From: CAZSDU01 sp964429135
GTDB lineage: Bacteria > Bacteroidota > Bacteroidia > Bacteroidales > FEN-979
NCBI GenBank assembly: GCA_964429135.1
Contig: CAYSAU010000001.1
Coordinates: forward strand, 186,001 to 250,000
Direction: 5' to 3'
Length of the DNA: 64,000 nt
Each line of letters begins with the position of its first letter. The stretch's first letter is position 1. The position numbers and the translations under genes were made by a program. This document shows positions 1-8,576 of the stretch, in pieces. Below the pieces are notes generated by a model, which was given only the letters and a program-made list of their open reading frames with translations, did no database searches and was not told the DNA's origin.

Positions 1-1
1 T

Positions 2-1216
2 CGCTATACGGCCCTTGCCATGGCGGAAAATTATCTGAATTCCTGTGCTCCTAATGCCATCTTGTTTACCAATGGAGATAATGACACCTTCCCCGTCTGG
101 TATGCTCAGGAAGTGGAAGGAATCCGTACCGATGTGAGAATTGTCAACCTGAGCCTGCTTAACATGGACTGGTACATTGATCAGATCAAACGCAAAGCCT
201 ATGACTCTGACCCTGTACCGATCTCAATGACAAGAGATAAGTATAAACAGGGTAATCATGATGTGACCTATCTCATCGAAGATCAGGGCTTAAAGGACAT
301 GTACATTGACCTGAAAACCTTGTTTAACATCATCAATCAGGATGAAAGCAAGTTGAAGATGAGTACGAGCCAGATCGGTATGATTGATTTTTTTCCCACT
401 AAAAAATTTATGGTAACCTATGACTCGCTTTCGGTAACCGGTAATGGAACGGTTCCACCCCATCTTGCTGGCAGGATGGACACGATTCGATGGGAAATTA
501 AACGCCATGCTCTGGAAAAGAGTAACCTTATGATTCTTGATGTTCTTGCAACCAACGATTGGAAGCGCCCTGTTTATTTTGTCAGCACCACCGGATCAGA
601 TACCTATCTTGGACTTGAAAAATATTTTCAGCTCGAAGGACTGGCCTATCGACTGATTCCGGTCAAGTCGAAAAGCCAGGACGGACAAATCGGCGAGGTC
701 AATACTACCGTGGCTTATGAAAATGTGATGAACAGGTTTAAATGGGGAAATGTAAATAAAAAGGGAGTCTATATTGATGAAACCAATGCCCGCATGCTGA
801 TGAGTATGCGCAATCTATACAGCCGCTTAGCCATGGCACTGATACAGGAAGGTAAGACAGATTCGGCAAAACGTGTCCTTGACCGTTGCATGGAAGTTCT
901 TCCCGCTGATGTCTTAGCCTTTGATATGTTCGTGGTTCCGATTGCTGAAGGGTATTACCAAGCCGGTGAAACAGAAAAGGCGAATGACATTGCAGAAAAA
1001 CTAATCCGGGCTGCCGGCGATGAACTGGCTTACTATTTTTCTTATCCTGATCCAGATCTGAAGGATCTGGATGTCAATATCCAGCAATCTCTTTTTACCC
1101 TTCAAAGATTGACTGTGATCACGAAAGGAGTCAATCAGGAAAAACTTAATAAGGAAGCCGAAACAAGCCTCGAGAAATACTATAATCTGTATATCGAGAA
1201 GATTTACCAAAAGTAA
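2..1216 (+). CDS. DUF2723 family membrane glycosyltransferase, C-terminal part (5' truncated)
   Basis: The reading frame is open from the window edge, so the start lies upstream; the first in-frame Met at base 20 is internal. The visible 405 or so residues are the soluble C-terminal part. They contain the stretch APNAILFTNGDNDTFPVWY followed by GIRTDVRIVNLSLLN, which I recognise as typical of Bacteroidota DUF2723 proteins (protein O-mannosyltransferase-like, with an N-terminal multi-TM region). The last 150 residues are helical and resemble TPR hairpins (SRLAMALIQEGKTDSAKRVLD, then EGYYQAGETEKANDIAEKL). The role is inferred to be glycosylation or polymer transfer at the inner membrane. The polysaccharide deacetylase starts 4 bases after the stop, so the two are probably co-transcribed. 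Confidence 0.8.
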   Translation, partial: RYTALAMAENYLNSCAPNAILFTNGDNDTFPVWYAQEVEGIRTDVRIVNLSLLNMDWYIDQIKRKAYDSDPVPISMTRDKYKQGNHDVTYLIEDQGLKDMYIDLKTLFNIINQDESKLKMSTSQIGMIDFFPTKKFMVTYDSLSVTGNGTVPPHLAGRMDTIRWEIKRHALEKSNLMILDVLATNDWKRPVYFVSTTGSDTYLGLEKYFQLEGLAYRLIPVKSKSQDGQIGEVNTTVAYENVMNRFKWGNVNKKGVYIDETNARMLMSMRNLYSRLAMALIQEGKTDSAKRVLDRCMEVLPADVLAFDMFVVPIAEGYYQAGETEKANDIAEKLIRAAGDELAYYFSYPDPDLKDLDVNIQQSLFTLQRLTVITKGVNQEKLNKEAETSLEKYYNLYIEKIYQK

Positions 1217-1220
1217 AAGG

Positions 1221-1841
1221 ATGCGCTTCATACGTCCGCCTTTATTTCTCAGGCTTTTCAGTCCGGAATTTCTGAATTGTCAGATCCCTGTCAAGGAAAA
1301 GGTGATTTACCTGACATTTGATGATGGTCCAATTCCTGAAATGACCCCTGATATTTTGAAAATCCTGGATGAATTCAAGGTGAAGGCTACATTTTTTGTC
1401 GTGGGTGACAATGTCAGGAAACATCCGGATATTTTCAGTCAGATCCTGGCAGCGGGTCATGCCATTGGAAATCATACTTTTAGTCATCTGAATGGCTGGC
1501 AAACTTCCACCTCTGCTTATGCAGATGATGTTCTCCGTTGCAATACATTCATCAACAGTGTGCTGTTCCGTCCTCCTTATGGCCGGTTCACCCCGTCCCA
1601 GTTTTTACTTTTAAGGAAACGTTTCCGTTTTATACTCTGGTCGGTACTGACCTATGATTTTCATCCTCAGACTACTCCTGAAGAATGTTTGAAAATTGCC
1701 CTGAGACATCCATTTCCCGGAGCCATAGTAGTCTTTCATGACCATCTTAAAGCAAAAAAAAATGTTCTTTACGCCTTACCACGCTACCTCGAAAACCTCA
1801 GCCATCAAGACTTCAGTTTTGCTGCAATCCCATATTGCTGA
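1221..1841 (+). CDS. Polysaccharide deacetylase (NodB homology domain)
   Basis: This 206-residue protein is almost entirely one NodB domain of carbohydrate esterase family 4, a metal-dependent N- or O-deacetylase of cell-wall or capsular sugars. Motif 1 is LTFDDGP (D34, D35), motif 2 is HTFSH (metal ligands H85 and H89) and motif 3 is RPPYGRF; a C-terminal VVFHDH segment fits motif 5. No signal peptide is evident, so a cytoplasmic or membrane-associated location is possible. It follows the DUF2723 gene by 4 bases, suggesting a joint role in surface-glycan modification. The substrate cannot be read from the sequence. Confidence 0.9.
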   Translation: MRFIRPPLFLRLFSPEFLNCQIPVKEKVIYLTFDDGPIPEMTPDILKILDEFKVKATFFVVGDNVRKHPDIFSQILAAGHAIGNHTFSHLNGWQTSTSAYADDVLRCNTFINSVLFRPPYGRFTPSQFLLLRKRFRFILWSVLTYDFHPQTTPEECLKIALRHPFPGAIVVFHDHLKAKKNVLYALPRYLENLSHQDFSFAAIPYC

Positions 1842-1922
1842 TATCATCATGTTTCAGGATGATCTGAATAAAGGGATGCTTGATTTTCGGATTCGTTTTT
1901 TTGGTTTCACGATGCATCTGGA

Positions 1923-2621
1923 TTACAGTATATTCTGATCGGCAAAACTATAGAAAGTGTTTTCCCCGATGATGAGGTGGTCGATTACTGAAACGTCAAG
2001 CATGTTCCCGGCTTCCTTGATTTTTCGTGTCAGCTTCAAATCCGACTCACTGGGGATGACTTGCCCTGAAGGATGATTATGACCCAGAATGATAGAAGAG
2101 GCATGGTGATCCAGGGCTATTTTGAAAATTTTTTTTGGATCGACCAGGGTGCCTGCAATTCCCCCCTCACTGATACTGCACTTTCTGATGATCCGGTTGG
2201 CCCGGTTCAAAAGAATGATCCAGAATTCTTCATAAGGACGGTCACCTATGGTGCTTTTCAGTATTTCATAGGCATCTTTACTGCTGCTTATCTTTTCCTT
2301 TAAAATAACTTCCGCTTCATTCCGTCTCCTGCCTAACTCAAGTGCAGCCAAAATGGTAATGGCTTTTGCTTTTCCGATCCCTTTGACCTGGAGAAGGTCG
2401 CAAACTCCCATACGCGACAGTTCCACAAGGTTATTCCTGGCTGTTCCTAAAATGGATTTGGCAAGATCCAGTGCGGAATCCTTTCTGTTACCTGAACCAA
2501 TCAGTAAAGCCAGAAGTTCGGCATCGCTCAGGGAATGCCTTCCCTTCAGCAGAAATTTTTCCCGGGGACGGTCATCTTCTGCCCAATTTCGTATAGAGAT
2601 ATGTTGCGAATAGTTTTCCAT
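1923..2621 (-). CDS. radC: RadC family protein (JAB1/MPN domain)
   Basis: This 232-residue protein has the standard RadC layout. An N-terminal helix-hairpin-helix-like region (LLQVKGIGKAKAITILAALELGRR) is followed by a JAB/MPN metalloprotease-fold domain with the zinc motif HNHPSG and a downstream SESD that supplies the acidic ligand. The family was named for DNA repair, but its biochemical activity is unsettled. The start ATG is followed by the typical RDWAEDDRPREK-like opening (here IRNWAEDDRPREKFLLKG). It is transcribed alone and points toward the deacetylase gene. Confidence 0.95.
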   Translation of the reverse strand: MENYSQHISIRNWAEDDRPREKFLLKGRHSLSDAELLALLIGSGNRKDSALDLAKSILGTARNNLVELSRMGVCDLLQVKGIGKAKAITILAALELGRRRNEAEVILKEKISSSKDAYEILKSTIGDRPYEEFWIILLNRANRIIRKCSISEGGIAGTLVDPKKIFKIALDHHASSIILGHNHPSGQVIPSESDLKLTRKIKEAGNMLDVSVIDHLIIGENTFYSFADQNIL

Positions 2622-2799
2622 ATATTTATCGCTTAATCGGGTTTTGATAGAAAAGGTGATATATGAATCCGGTCAAGTTTTTAACAGACTTTCTGATTCC
2701 CGCAACACTAAGGGGCAGGGAATTGTCGTTAATATCAATAGAACTTGTTTCCTCACCATGGGAAAGGGGTGAACAACAGAGTATAAATACTGTACAAAA

Positions 2800-3606
2800 A
2801 TGATAGGTAGTCCGATTCTTGAGTTGCAACGGGTTGATTCAACCAATGTTTATGCCAACTCCTTACTGGAGAAAGCCGATCTCAATGAAGGTACCGTGAT
2901 ATGGGCCCATGAGCAGTTTGACGGTAAAGGTCAGAACAGCAACAAATGGGAAAGCGAAGCGGGGAAAAATCTGACTTTTACCATCATACTTAAGCCGGTC
3001 TTCCTCCGTCCTGATCGACAATTTTTGCTAACCAAAGCCATATCATTGGGCGTTCTTGATTTCATCCGCAACTCCATGCGGATGTCAGATCCGGATAACA
3101 CCTCCGAAAGGGCAGATAGATCCCCTCATGGTGTAGATGCTGGTGAAACCGTTTTTTGTATTAAATGGCCTAATGACATTTTTATTACCAAGCATAAAAT
3201 TGCCGGTATTTTAATAGAAAATAAAATCATCGGCAATTGTTTGGAAGTATCTGTGGTAGGGATTGGAGTGAATATTAACCAGTCAGTTTTTAATCATAGC
3301 ACTCCTTACCCGATGTCGATGATACATTTGCTGCACAGGGAAATAGAATTGAAAGCGGCGCTTCAGTCTGCCTGCAGGTCTATTGACCATTGGTATTCAA
3401 TTCTCCGTGAGGGATTCATCAGTGAACTTGATCTGGCCTATAACCGTCATTTATTGGGATTTGAAGAATGGAGGAATTTTGTCAGCCATGGAAGTATTGT
3501 GGAAGGGAAAATTACAGGGGTTGACCCTCTCGGCAGGCTCCTCATAACTACCCGTGATGAACAGCTAATGGTTTATAATCACAAAGAGATAGAATATCTG
3601 CTTTAG
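2800..3606 (+). CDS. birA: Biotin--[acetyl-CoA-carboxylase] ligase
   Basis: This 268-residue protein is a catalytic biotin protein ligase without the N-terminal DNA-binding domain of E. coli BirA, so it is a pure enzyme. It activates biotin as biotinyl-AMP and transfers it to the BCCP lysine. Visible motifs are the early DSTN (RVDSTNVYANSLL), the nucleotide/biotin loop FDGKGQNSNKWES (a variant of GRGRxGRxW), KWPNDIF, and GIGVNIN in the second half. A small C-terminal domain (EGKITGVDPLGRLLI) matches the family. There is an insert of about 20 residues near residue 100 (SDPDNTSERADRSPHG) that looks clade-specific. Confidence 0.93.
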   Translation: MIGSPILELQRVDSTNVYANSLLEKADLNEGTVIWAHEQFDGKGQNSNKWESEAGKNLTFTIILKPVFLRPDRQFLLTKAISLGVLDFIRNSMRMSDPDNTSERADRSPHGVDAGETVFCIKWPNDIFITKHKIAGILIENKIIGNCLEVSVVGIGVNINQSVFNHSTPYPMSMIHLLHREIELKAALQSACRSIDHWYSILREGFISELDLAYNRHLLGFEEWRNFVSHGSIVEGKITGVDPLGRLLITTRDEQLMVYNHKEIEYLL

Positions 3607-3636
3607 TCTTTTTACAGGCCTCATACAACCAACAAT

Positions 3637-4401
3637 TTACTTGTTGAATCTTTTTCCAAACGACAAACTCACATAGAGCGTAAGGAAAAAACTCTGCTTG
3701 GAACGGTAAGCCATAATGGCCATCGGAATGGGAGAGTAATCAAAAGTGGCTCCTACCTCCAGGGAGCTGATTTGCTTGTTTTTTACGCCAAATTCAAAGT
3801 CCAGCCCTGTCTTCAGATAAATCCCAGGGTGAAGGCCCAGTTGTGTGATCCCGGTAAGGAAAGAACCACGGCCATAAATATTGTCAGGAAAATGGATTTC
3901 AGGGTTATATTTCTCTTCGGTGATATCATAATCCGTATAACCACTATTCAGGTGGATGATGTACAGATAATAGGGCTTGGTGAATCCAAGCGAGAACCCG
4001 CCATAATATAACCATCCGAGTTGCACTCCGCCCCAGTATGGCTTACGGTTTAAAATATGTTCTTGACCGACCCCACCCCTTAAGAAAAATGCATAATTGT
4101 ATTTACCATAGATATAACTTTTGGAATCCGAAAAATAGGGATTGATGGTTCGGTATTCCTTGACGGATTTATACGTGGAAAATTCAATTTCCCACATGAA
4201 ATGACGCAGAGCAGAAATATTCTTGCCTTTTCTGAATTTCAAGCCCCAGCCGTTGGTGTGAAGAAGAGCTCCAAGGCTCCATTGCTTTTCAAAGAGCACA
4301 TTATCTGGAGTGGTATCGGGTTCTGACTCATATTGTGCCTGGACAACCTGAATCGCGGCAAAGAAAAAAAATAAAGTCAAACAAATAAGAAAGCGTTGCA
4401 T
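3637..4401 (-). CDS. Predicted outer-membrane beta-barrel protein, function unknown
   Basis: The 254-residue product begins with a clear signal peptide (MQRFLICLTLFFFFAAIQVVQA, cleavage likely after AQA/QAQ). The rest is rich in alternating aromatic/polar strands (YNYAFFLRGGVGQEH, YYGGFSLGFTKPYYLYI) and ends in a strand-like YVSLSFGKRF. This is typical of small outer-membrane barrels of Bacteroidota. I do not recognise a specific family or function. A -7 box TACCTTTG lies 18 bases upstream of the start. Confidence 0.6.
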   Translation of the reverse strand: MQRFLICLTLFFFFAAIQVVQAQYESEPDTTPDNVLFEKQWSLGALLHTNGWGLKFRKGKNISALRHFMWEIEFSTYKSVKEYRTINPYFSDSKSYIYGKYNYAFFLRGGVGQEHILNRKPYWGGVQLGWLYYGGFSLGFTKPYYLYIIHLNSGYTDYDITEEKYNPEIHFPDNIYGRGSFLTGITQLGLHPGIYLKTGLDFEFGVKNKQISSLEVGATFDYSPIPMAIMAYRSKQSFFLTLYVSLSFGKRFNK

Positions 4402-4418
4402 TGCCGGTAATTAATAAG

Positions 4419-4453
4419 CAAAGGTAAAAAAGAAAAAAAAATGGGAAGCCAAA
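4419..4453 (-). promoter_or_regulatory. Candidate Bacteroidota promoter for the outer-membrane protein gene
   Basis: On the minus strand TACCTTTG (4419-4426) matches the -7 consensus TAnnTTTG. A TTTG at 4450-4453 lies 23 bases upstream, at the long end of the known spacing. The -33 element would sit in the loop of the upstream gene's terminator. Confidence 0.4.
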
Positions 4454-4464
4454 GCTCCCCATTT
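4430..4464 (-). terminator. Rho-independent terminator after the small lipoprotein gene
   Basis: On the minus strand an 11-bp stem (AAATGGGGAGC paired with GCTTCCCATTT, one G-T wobble) closes a 4-base loop and is followed by a run of nine or more T. It lies 21 bases past the stop of the minus-strand lipoprotein gene. Confidence 0.75.
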
Positions 4465-4485
4465 ACAAAAAAAATTAAAATATTT

Positions 4486-4608
4486 TTAGTGTCGTTCGAT
4501 TTGATATCTTTGTCGTTCGCCATATGCAGCGCAGGAACGACTCGATGTACAAGAGGCAATAATGCCTAAAATAATCACGGCCAGAAAAAAATAAATGGTC
4601 TTTTTCAT
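4486..4608 (-). CDS. Small lipoprotein, 40 residues
   Basis: Starting at the ATG at 4608 the product is MKKTIYFFLAVIILGIIASC followed by 20 polar residues. The lipobox-like IASC with a lysine-rich start marks a signal-peptidase II lipoprotein, anchored after Cys20. The frame opens earlier (to 4686), but the upstream extension has no signal character, so this start is preferred. The mature tail (SSRSCAAYGERQRYQIERH) is basic and has a second Cys; similar very short lipoproteins are common in Bacteroidota, but no function is known to me. A strong terminator follows the stop, which supports it as a real transcript. Confidence 0.6.
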   Translation of the reverse strand: MKKTIYFFLAVIILGIIASCTSSRSCAAYGERQRYQIERH

Positions 4609-4729
4609 AATGTCAGGTTCCGGTTTTCGTTGAACTACAGTGCAAAATAAGTGGTTTTTAATGATATGAACAAGAAAAATCAACATTTATTGTATAAAGT
4701 TATCAACGTGACCTGGTTTATAACCTAAT

Positions 4730-5410
4730 ATGGATAATATTGACCCCAAACTGGAAGAGAGCTGGAAGCGCTTACTGATCAATGAATTCAGCAAGCCTTA
4801 TTTCTTTGAATTGAAGAAATTTCTATTGGAGGAAAGGAAAAAATTTCGTATTTTCCCTCCAGGTTCGCTGATATTCAATGCCTTAAATCATACCCCTCTC
4901 GACAAAGTCCGGGTGGTCATGTTAGGGCAGGATCCTTATCATGGCTATGGACAGGCTCATGGATTATGTTTTTCTGTGCCGGAAGGAGTTCCCAAACCTC
5001 CCTCATTAATCAATATTTTCAAGGAAATTGAAAGCGATCTGGGAATTCCTCCTCCTGTTCACGGCAACCTCACAAAATGGTCTGATCAGGGGGTGTTGCT
5101 GTTGAATGCCACCCTTACAGTCAGAGAAAACCAGGCAGGTTCCCATCAGAACAGGGGATGGGAAATTTTTACCAATGAAATCATTGCTCAACTTTCTTTG
5201 CATCAATCAGGTCTCATCTTTGTGCTTTGGGGAAATTTTGCTATCGCTAAAAAATCCATGATTGACACTGCCAAGCATTTTATACTGACTGCAGCGCATC
5301 CTTCACCTTTATCGGCCCATCGCGGTTTTTTCGGTTGCAGACATTTTTCACGGATCAATCAATTATTGAAACAGATGGGAAAAGAAGTAATTGATTGGAA
5401 AATTGAATAA
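4730..5410 (+). CDS. ung: Uracil-DNA glycosylase
   Basis: This 226-residue family-1 uracil-DNA glycosylase removes uracil from DNA in base excision repair. The water-activating motif GQDPYHG holds the catalytic Asp68. PKPPSLINIFKE and LLLNATLTV follow in order, and the DNA-intercalation motif HPSPLSAHRGFFGCRHFS lies near the C-terminus. Length and motif order are normal. It is transcribed alone and divergently from the lipoprotein. Confidence 0.97.
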   Translation: MDNIDPKLEESWKRLLINEFSKPYFFELKKFLLEERKKFRIFPPGSLIFNALNHTPLDKVRVVMLGQDPYHGYGQAHGLCFSVPEGVPKPPSLINIFKEIESDLGIPPPVHGNLTKWSDQGVLLLNATLTVRENQAGSHQNRGWEIFTNEIIAQLSLHQSGLIFVLWGNFAIAKKSMIDTAKHFILTAAHPSPLSAHRGFFGCRHFSRINQLLKQMGKEVIDWKIE

Positions 5411-5447
5411 AAAAGGAACGTATACTTGATTAAGCAATATTGAGGAG

Positions 5448-6602
5448 GTGAGAAACTGGAAAATCATGATATGGAAGTGGATGTTGATGCTATCAATCTG
5501 TTTTTCTTTTTTTTACTGTACAAAAAAGGAAAAGGAAGAGAATATTGTCACGACTCCATATAACATCAATATCCCGAAATATTTCCCGACTCAACTCATG
5601 ATCCCTTCAGATAATTCCATGACCATGGAGGGAGTGATCTTGGGGAGGTACTTGTTTTATGACGGAAGATTATCCGGCAGAACCCATGCTGATTCACTGA
5701 TGAGTTGTGCTAGCTGTCACCTGCAGTCGAGGAGCTTCGAATGCGGTATTGATCACCCGGAATATTCCGGTGGTCATCCGCACGGGATCACCGGAGTGAA
5801 AACACACCATTTCATGATGCCCCTTATCAACTTGGTTTGGACCGATCATGGATTTTTATGGAATGGTTCAGTATATGCGGAGAATCCCGATCCTTCCCGA
5901 AGGAATCTGGAAGATTTAGTTTGGATGGGGATAGTGGCTCCTCATGAAATGAACGGTGACACCAACAGAACAAAGGAAGTTATTCAACACATCAAGGGTT
6001 ACCCTGAACTTTTTTTCAAGGCTTTTGGCAGTGAGAAGGTGACTGCCAAAAATATGGGACGTGCCATTGCCCAGTTTATCCGTACCTTGATTTCTGCTGA
6101 TTCCAAGTTTGACAGATTTCTGAGGGGTGAATACCAGCTTAATCCGGAGGAACTAAAAGGGTATGTGCTGTTTATGACGGAAGAAGGCGCAGATTGTTTC
6201 CATTGTCACGGAGGAGAGGGGAATCCATTGTTCACGACCAACCGTTTTTATAATAATGCCAAGGATTCCGTATTTACTGATCCCCGTGACCATTCAATGG
6301 TCAGCGGAAATGCTTCTGATATTGGGGCATATAAGGCTCCGACTTTGCGTAATCTCATCTTTACCTCCCCGTACATGCACGATGGCCGGTATAAAACCAT
6401 TGACGAGGTGCTGGATTTTTATAGTAGTAAACTTGTTTGGTCTCCCTCAGTAAGCCCGCTGATGCATCATCTTAACCGGGGAGGGGTACGATTGACCCCG
6501 GAAGAAAAAGGCAACCTGAAAGCGTTTTTATTGACATTGACCGACAGCAGCTTCATTGTTAACCCGGCTTTTATGAAACCGGAAAAAATGCCTGATGAAT
6601 GA
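5448..6602 (+). CDS. Di-heme cytochrome c peroxidase (MauG/CcpA family), exported
   Basis: Two c-type heme sites are visible: CASCH (C87, C90, H91) in the N-terminal half and CFHCH (C250, C253, H254) in the C-terminal half. Spacing and the GRYLFYDGRLSG and APTLRNL...PYMHDG motifs fit the bacterial di-heme peroxidase family, which reduces H2O2 in the periplasm. A hydrophobic N-terminus (residues 7-23) serves as an export signal or anchor. The frame opens at a GTG (5448); an ATG at 5466 would also keep the signal and may be the true start. The stop overlaps the ispE start by four bases (ATGA), so the genes are translationally coupled although functionally unrelated. Confidence 0.88.
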   Translation: MRNWKIMIWKWMLMLSICFSFFYCTKKEKEENIVTTPYNINIPKYFPTQLMIPSDNSMTMEGVILGRYLFYDGRLSGRTHADSLMSCASCHLQSRSFECGIDHPEYSGGHPHGITGVKTHHFMMPLINLVWTDHGFLWNGSVYAENPDPSRRNLEDLVWMGIVAPHEMNGDTNRTKEVIQHIKGYPELFFKAFGSEKVTAKNMGRAIAQFIRTLISADSKFDRFLRGEYQLNPEELKGYVLFMTEEGADCFHCHGGEGNPLFTTNRFYNNAKDSVFTDPRDHSMVSGNASDIGAYKAPTLRNLIFTSPYMHDGRYKTIDEVLDFYSSKLVWSPSVSPLMHHLNRGGVRLTPEEKGNLKAFLLTLTDSSFIVNPAFMKPEKMPDE

Positions 6603-7465
6603 TTACTTTTCCCAATGCAAAAATCAATCTTGGCTTGAACGTTGTTGCCCAACGATCTGATGGATTTCACGACATTGAAACGGTTATCTTTCCGGTCGCG
6701 CTACATGATGCCCTCGAAATTCTCCCTTCCGGTAATGGCATGACCACATTCACTTTCTCCGGTCTTTCGATTCCGGGCGTCATCGAAGAAAACCTATGCT
6801 TCCGGGCACTGAAGGTGTTACAATCAGCGCTCTGTCATCCGACTGTCCTTAAAAAGGGTGGGCTTCTTCATGAGGCTTCGCCTCTCATCCCGGCATTAAA
6901 CATCCATCTTCACAAGGTCATTCCCTTGGGTTCCGGACTTGGAGGGGGATCTTCAGATGCCGCTTATATGCTCAAAACCCTGAATGAATTGTTTGAACTG
7001 GGCTTATCGCCTGACCAATTGGCAAATTGTACGCGGCAATTAGGCAGTGATACAACATTTTTTATTGAAAATAAACCGGTATTTGCTTTTCAGAAAGGGG
7101 ATTATTTTATCCCCGTCAGTTTATCCCTGAGCAGGTATAAAATAGTACTGGTAGTCCCTTACATTCATGTCTCCACACAGTTGGCTTATTCCATGGTCAG
7201 GCCTAAAAAGACTGGCAAATCGGTCAGGGAAATTATCCTCAGGCCTCCGGAGGAATGGAGGGATTTGTTGTTTAATGATTTCGAAGAGGCCGTGATGGGA
7301 AAACATCCAAAAATTAGGGCAATCAAAGATAAACTGTATTCCCTTGGAGCTGTTTACGCCTCCATGAGCGGAAGCGGATCTGCAGTTTATGGAATGTTTA
7401 ATGAGCTTCCAGATACCCTTGATTTTTTTAAAGATTGTTTCACCTGGACATCAGTGATGGGTTAA
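6599..7465 (+). CDS. ispE: 4-diphosphocytidyl-2-C-methyl-D-erythritol kinase
   Basis: This 288-residue GHMP kinase phosphorylates CDP-ME in the non-mevalonate (MEP) isoprenoid pathway. The N-terminus has the substrate motif NAKINLGLNVVAQRSDGFH, the ATP loop is PLGSGLGGGSSDAAYM, and the C-terminal GHMP motif is YASMSGSGSAVYG. All are intact. The start ATG overlaps the peroxidase stop. The gene shows that this organism makes isoprenoids through the MEP route. Confidence 0.96.
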   Translation: MITFPNAKINLGLNVVAQRSDGFHDIETVIFPVALHDALEILPSGNGMTTFTFSGLSIPGVIEENLCFRALKVLQSALCHPTVLKKGGLLHEASPLIPALNIHLHKVIPLGSGLGGGSSDAAYMLKTLNELFELGLSPDQLANCTRQLGSDTTFFIENKPVFAFQKGDYFIPVSLSLSRYKIVLVVPYIHVSTQLAYSMVRPKKTGKSVREIILRPPEEWRDLLFNDFEEAVMGKHPKIRAIKDKLYSLGAVYASMSGSGSAVYGMFNELPDTLDFFKDCFTWTSVMG

Positions 7466-7499
7466 TCCTCCCGGGAATCAGTCATTCTCCATCAGGAAT

Positions 7500-8576
7500 T
7501 TATTTTGGTGCTTTCTTTAGCAAAATCAGCGCGATGATCCCGAAAAGAATATTGGGTACCCACACGGCCAGTGTTGGTGGAAAATCACCAAAAGTTGCAA
7601 AGACAGTGGATATCTGCATGAAGAGAATATACATGAACGTCAGGGCAAGTCCGAATCCTAAGTGAAAGCCGATTCCTCCCCTAACTTTCCGGCTTGAAAC
7701 AGATACCCCGATGATGGTCAGAATGATGGTTGCAAACGGGAATGCGATACGCTCGTACTTTTTAACCTTATATTTAACCACATCCGGATCGCCGCGTAAT
7801 TCTTTTTTCTTAATGTGGTTTCTCAGGGTCATATAATCCATGATCTTCACTTCTTCAATGTCCTCGGTAAAGTCGGCCGGTTGAAGAGATAAAACCGTAT
7901 CAAGTTTATTCCCTTTGTACAAGGTTTCTTCCATCCCGTGAAGATGACGAATAAAATAGTTGGACATGGTCCATCGCTGGTGAATGCTGTCCCAGGCTAA
8001 GCGGTCGGCCTTTAATTTATAAACCAGCTGACGATCTTTGAACTGTTCGATAGAAAACTTCCATCCCACATTCGTATGGGTATTGTAACTTTCGAGATAA
8101 ATATAGGTTCCCGGGCTTATCTGCTTATGGATATTCTGATCACTGAATTCTCTCGGATCATTGATATATTGCTTTTCAAAAGCAAACATACCCTTGTTGG
8201 TGTAAGGGATGATAAAATTAGCCAGCAAAAATGACAATATTCCCAGTACGGTCGCGGAAATAAAATAAGGAAAGAGCATTCTTCGGAAACTGATCCCGCT
8301 GCTTAGGATGGCAATGATTTCCGAATCTGATGCCATCCGTGAAGTGAAAAAGATAACGGCAATAAAGGTGAGCAGGTAGCTAAAAAGGTTGATGAAGTAG
8401 GGGATAAAATTAAAGTAATAACTGAAAATTATTGCTTTTAAGGGAGCATCCCGTTTAAGAAAATCATCAATTTTTTCTGAGATATCAAAAATGATGACGA
8501 TGAAAATCAAAAGGATAAGGGTGAAAAAGAAAGTCCCAAGAAATTTTTTAATGATATAGATGTCGATCTTTTTCAT
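7500..8576 (-). CDS. LptF/LptG (YjgP/YjgQ) family permease
   Basis: This 358-residue protein has about six membrane segments in the LptF/LptG pattern: three N-terminal (around 15-35, 55-75, 100-120), a periplasmic jellyroll-like middle (residues 130-265) and three C-terminal TM helices. The opening IDIYIIKKFLGTFFFTLILLIFIV and the KYERIAFPFATIILTIIGVSVSSRK segment are family hallmarks. It is a permease half of the LPS export ABC transporter LptB2FG; which half cannot be decided from the sequence. The start overlaps the tgt stop by four bases. Together with the lptD and OstA-like genes in this window it completes much of an LPS export path. Confidence 0.9.
   Translation of the reverse strand: MKKIDIYIIKKFLGTFFFTLILLIFIVIIFDISEKIDDFLKRDAPLKAIIFSYYFNFIPYFINLFSYLLTFIAVIFFTSRMASDSEIIAILSSGISFRRMLFPYFISATVLGILSFLLANFIIPYTNKGMFAFEKQYINDPREFSDQNIHKQISPGTYIYLESYNTHTNVGWKFSIEQFKDRQLVYKLKADRLAWDSIHQRWTMSNYFIRHLHGMEETLYKGNKLDTVLSLQPADFTEDIEEVKIMDYMTLRNHIKKKELRGDPDVVKYKVKKYERIAFPFATIILTIIGVSVSSRKVRGGIGFHLGFGLALTFMYILFMQISTVFATFGDFPPTLAVWVPNILFGIIALILLKKAPK

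Noticed and set aside
2626..2829. 67-residue open frame between radC and birA
   Set aside because: It overlaps the birA start on the opposite strand, has no recognisable motif, and the region looks like ordinary intergenic sequence.
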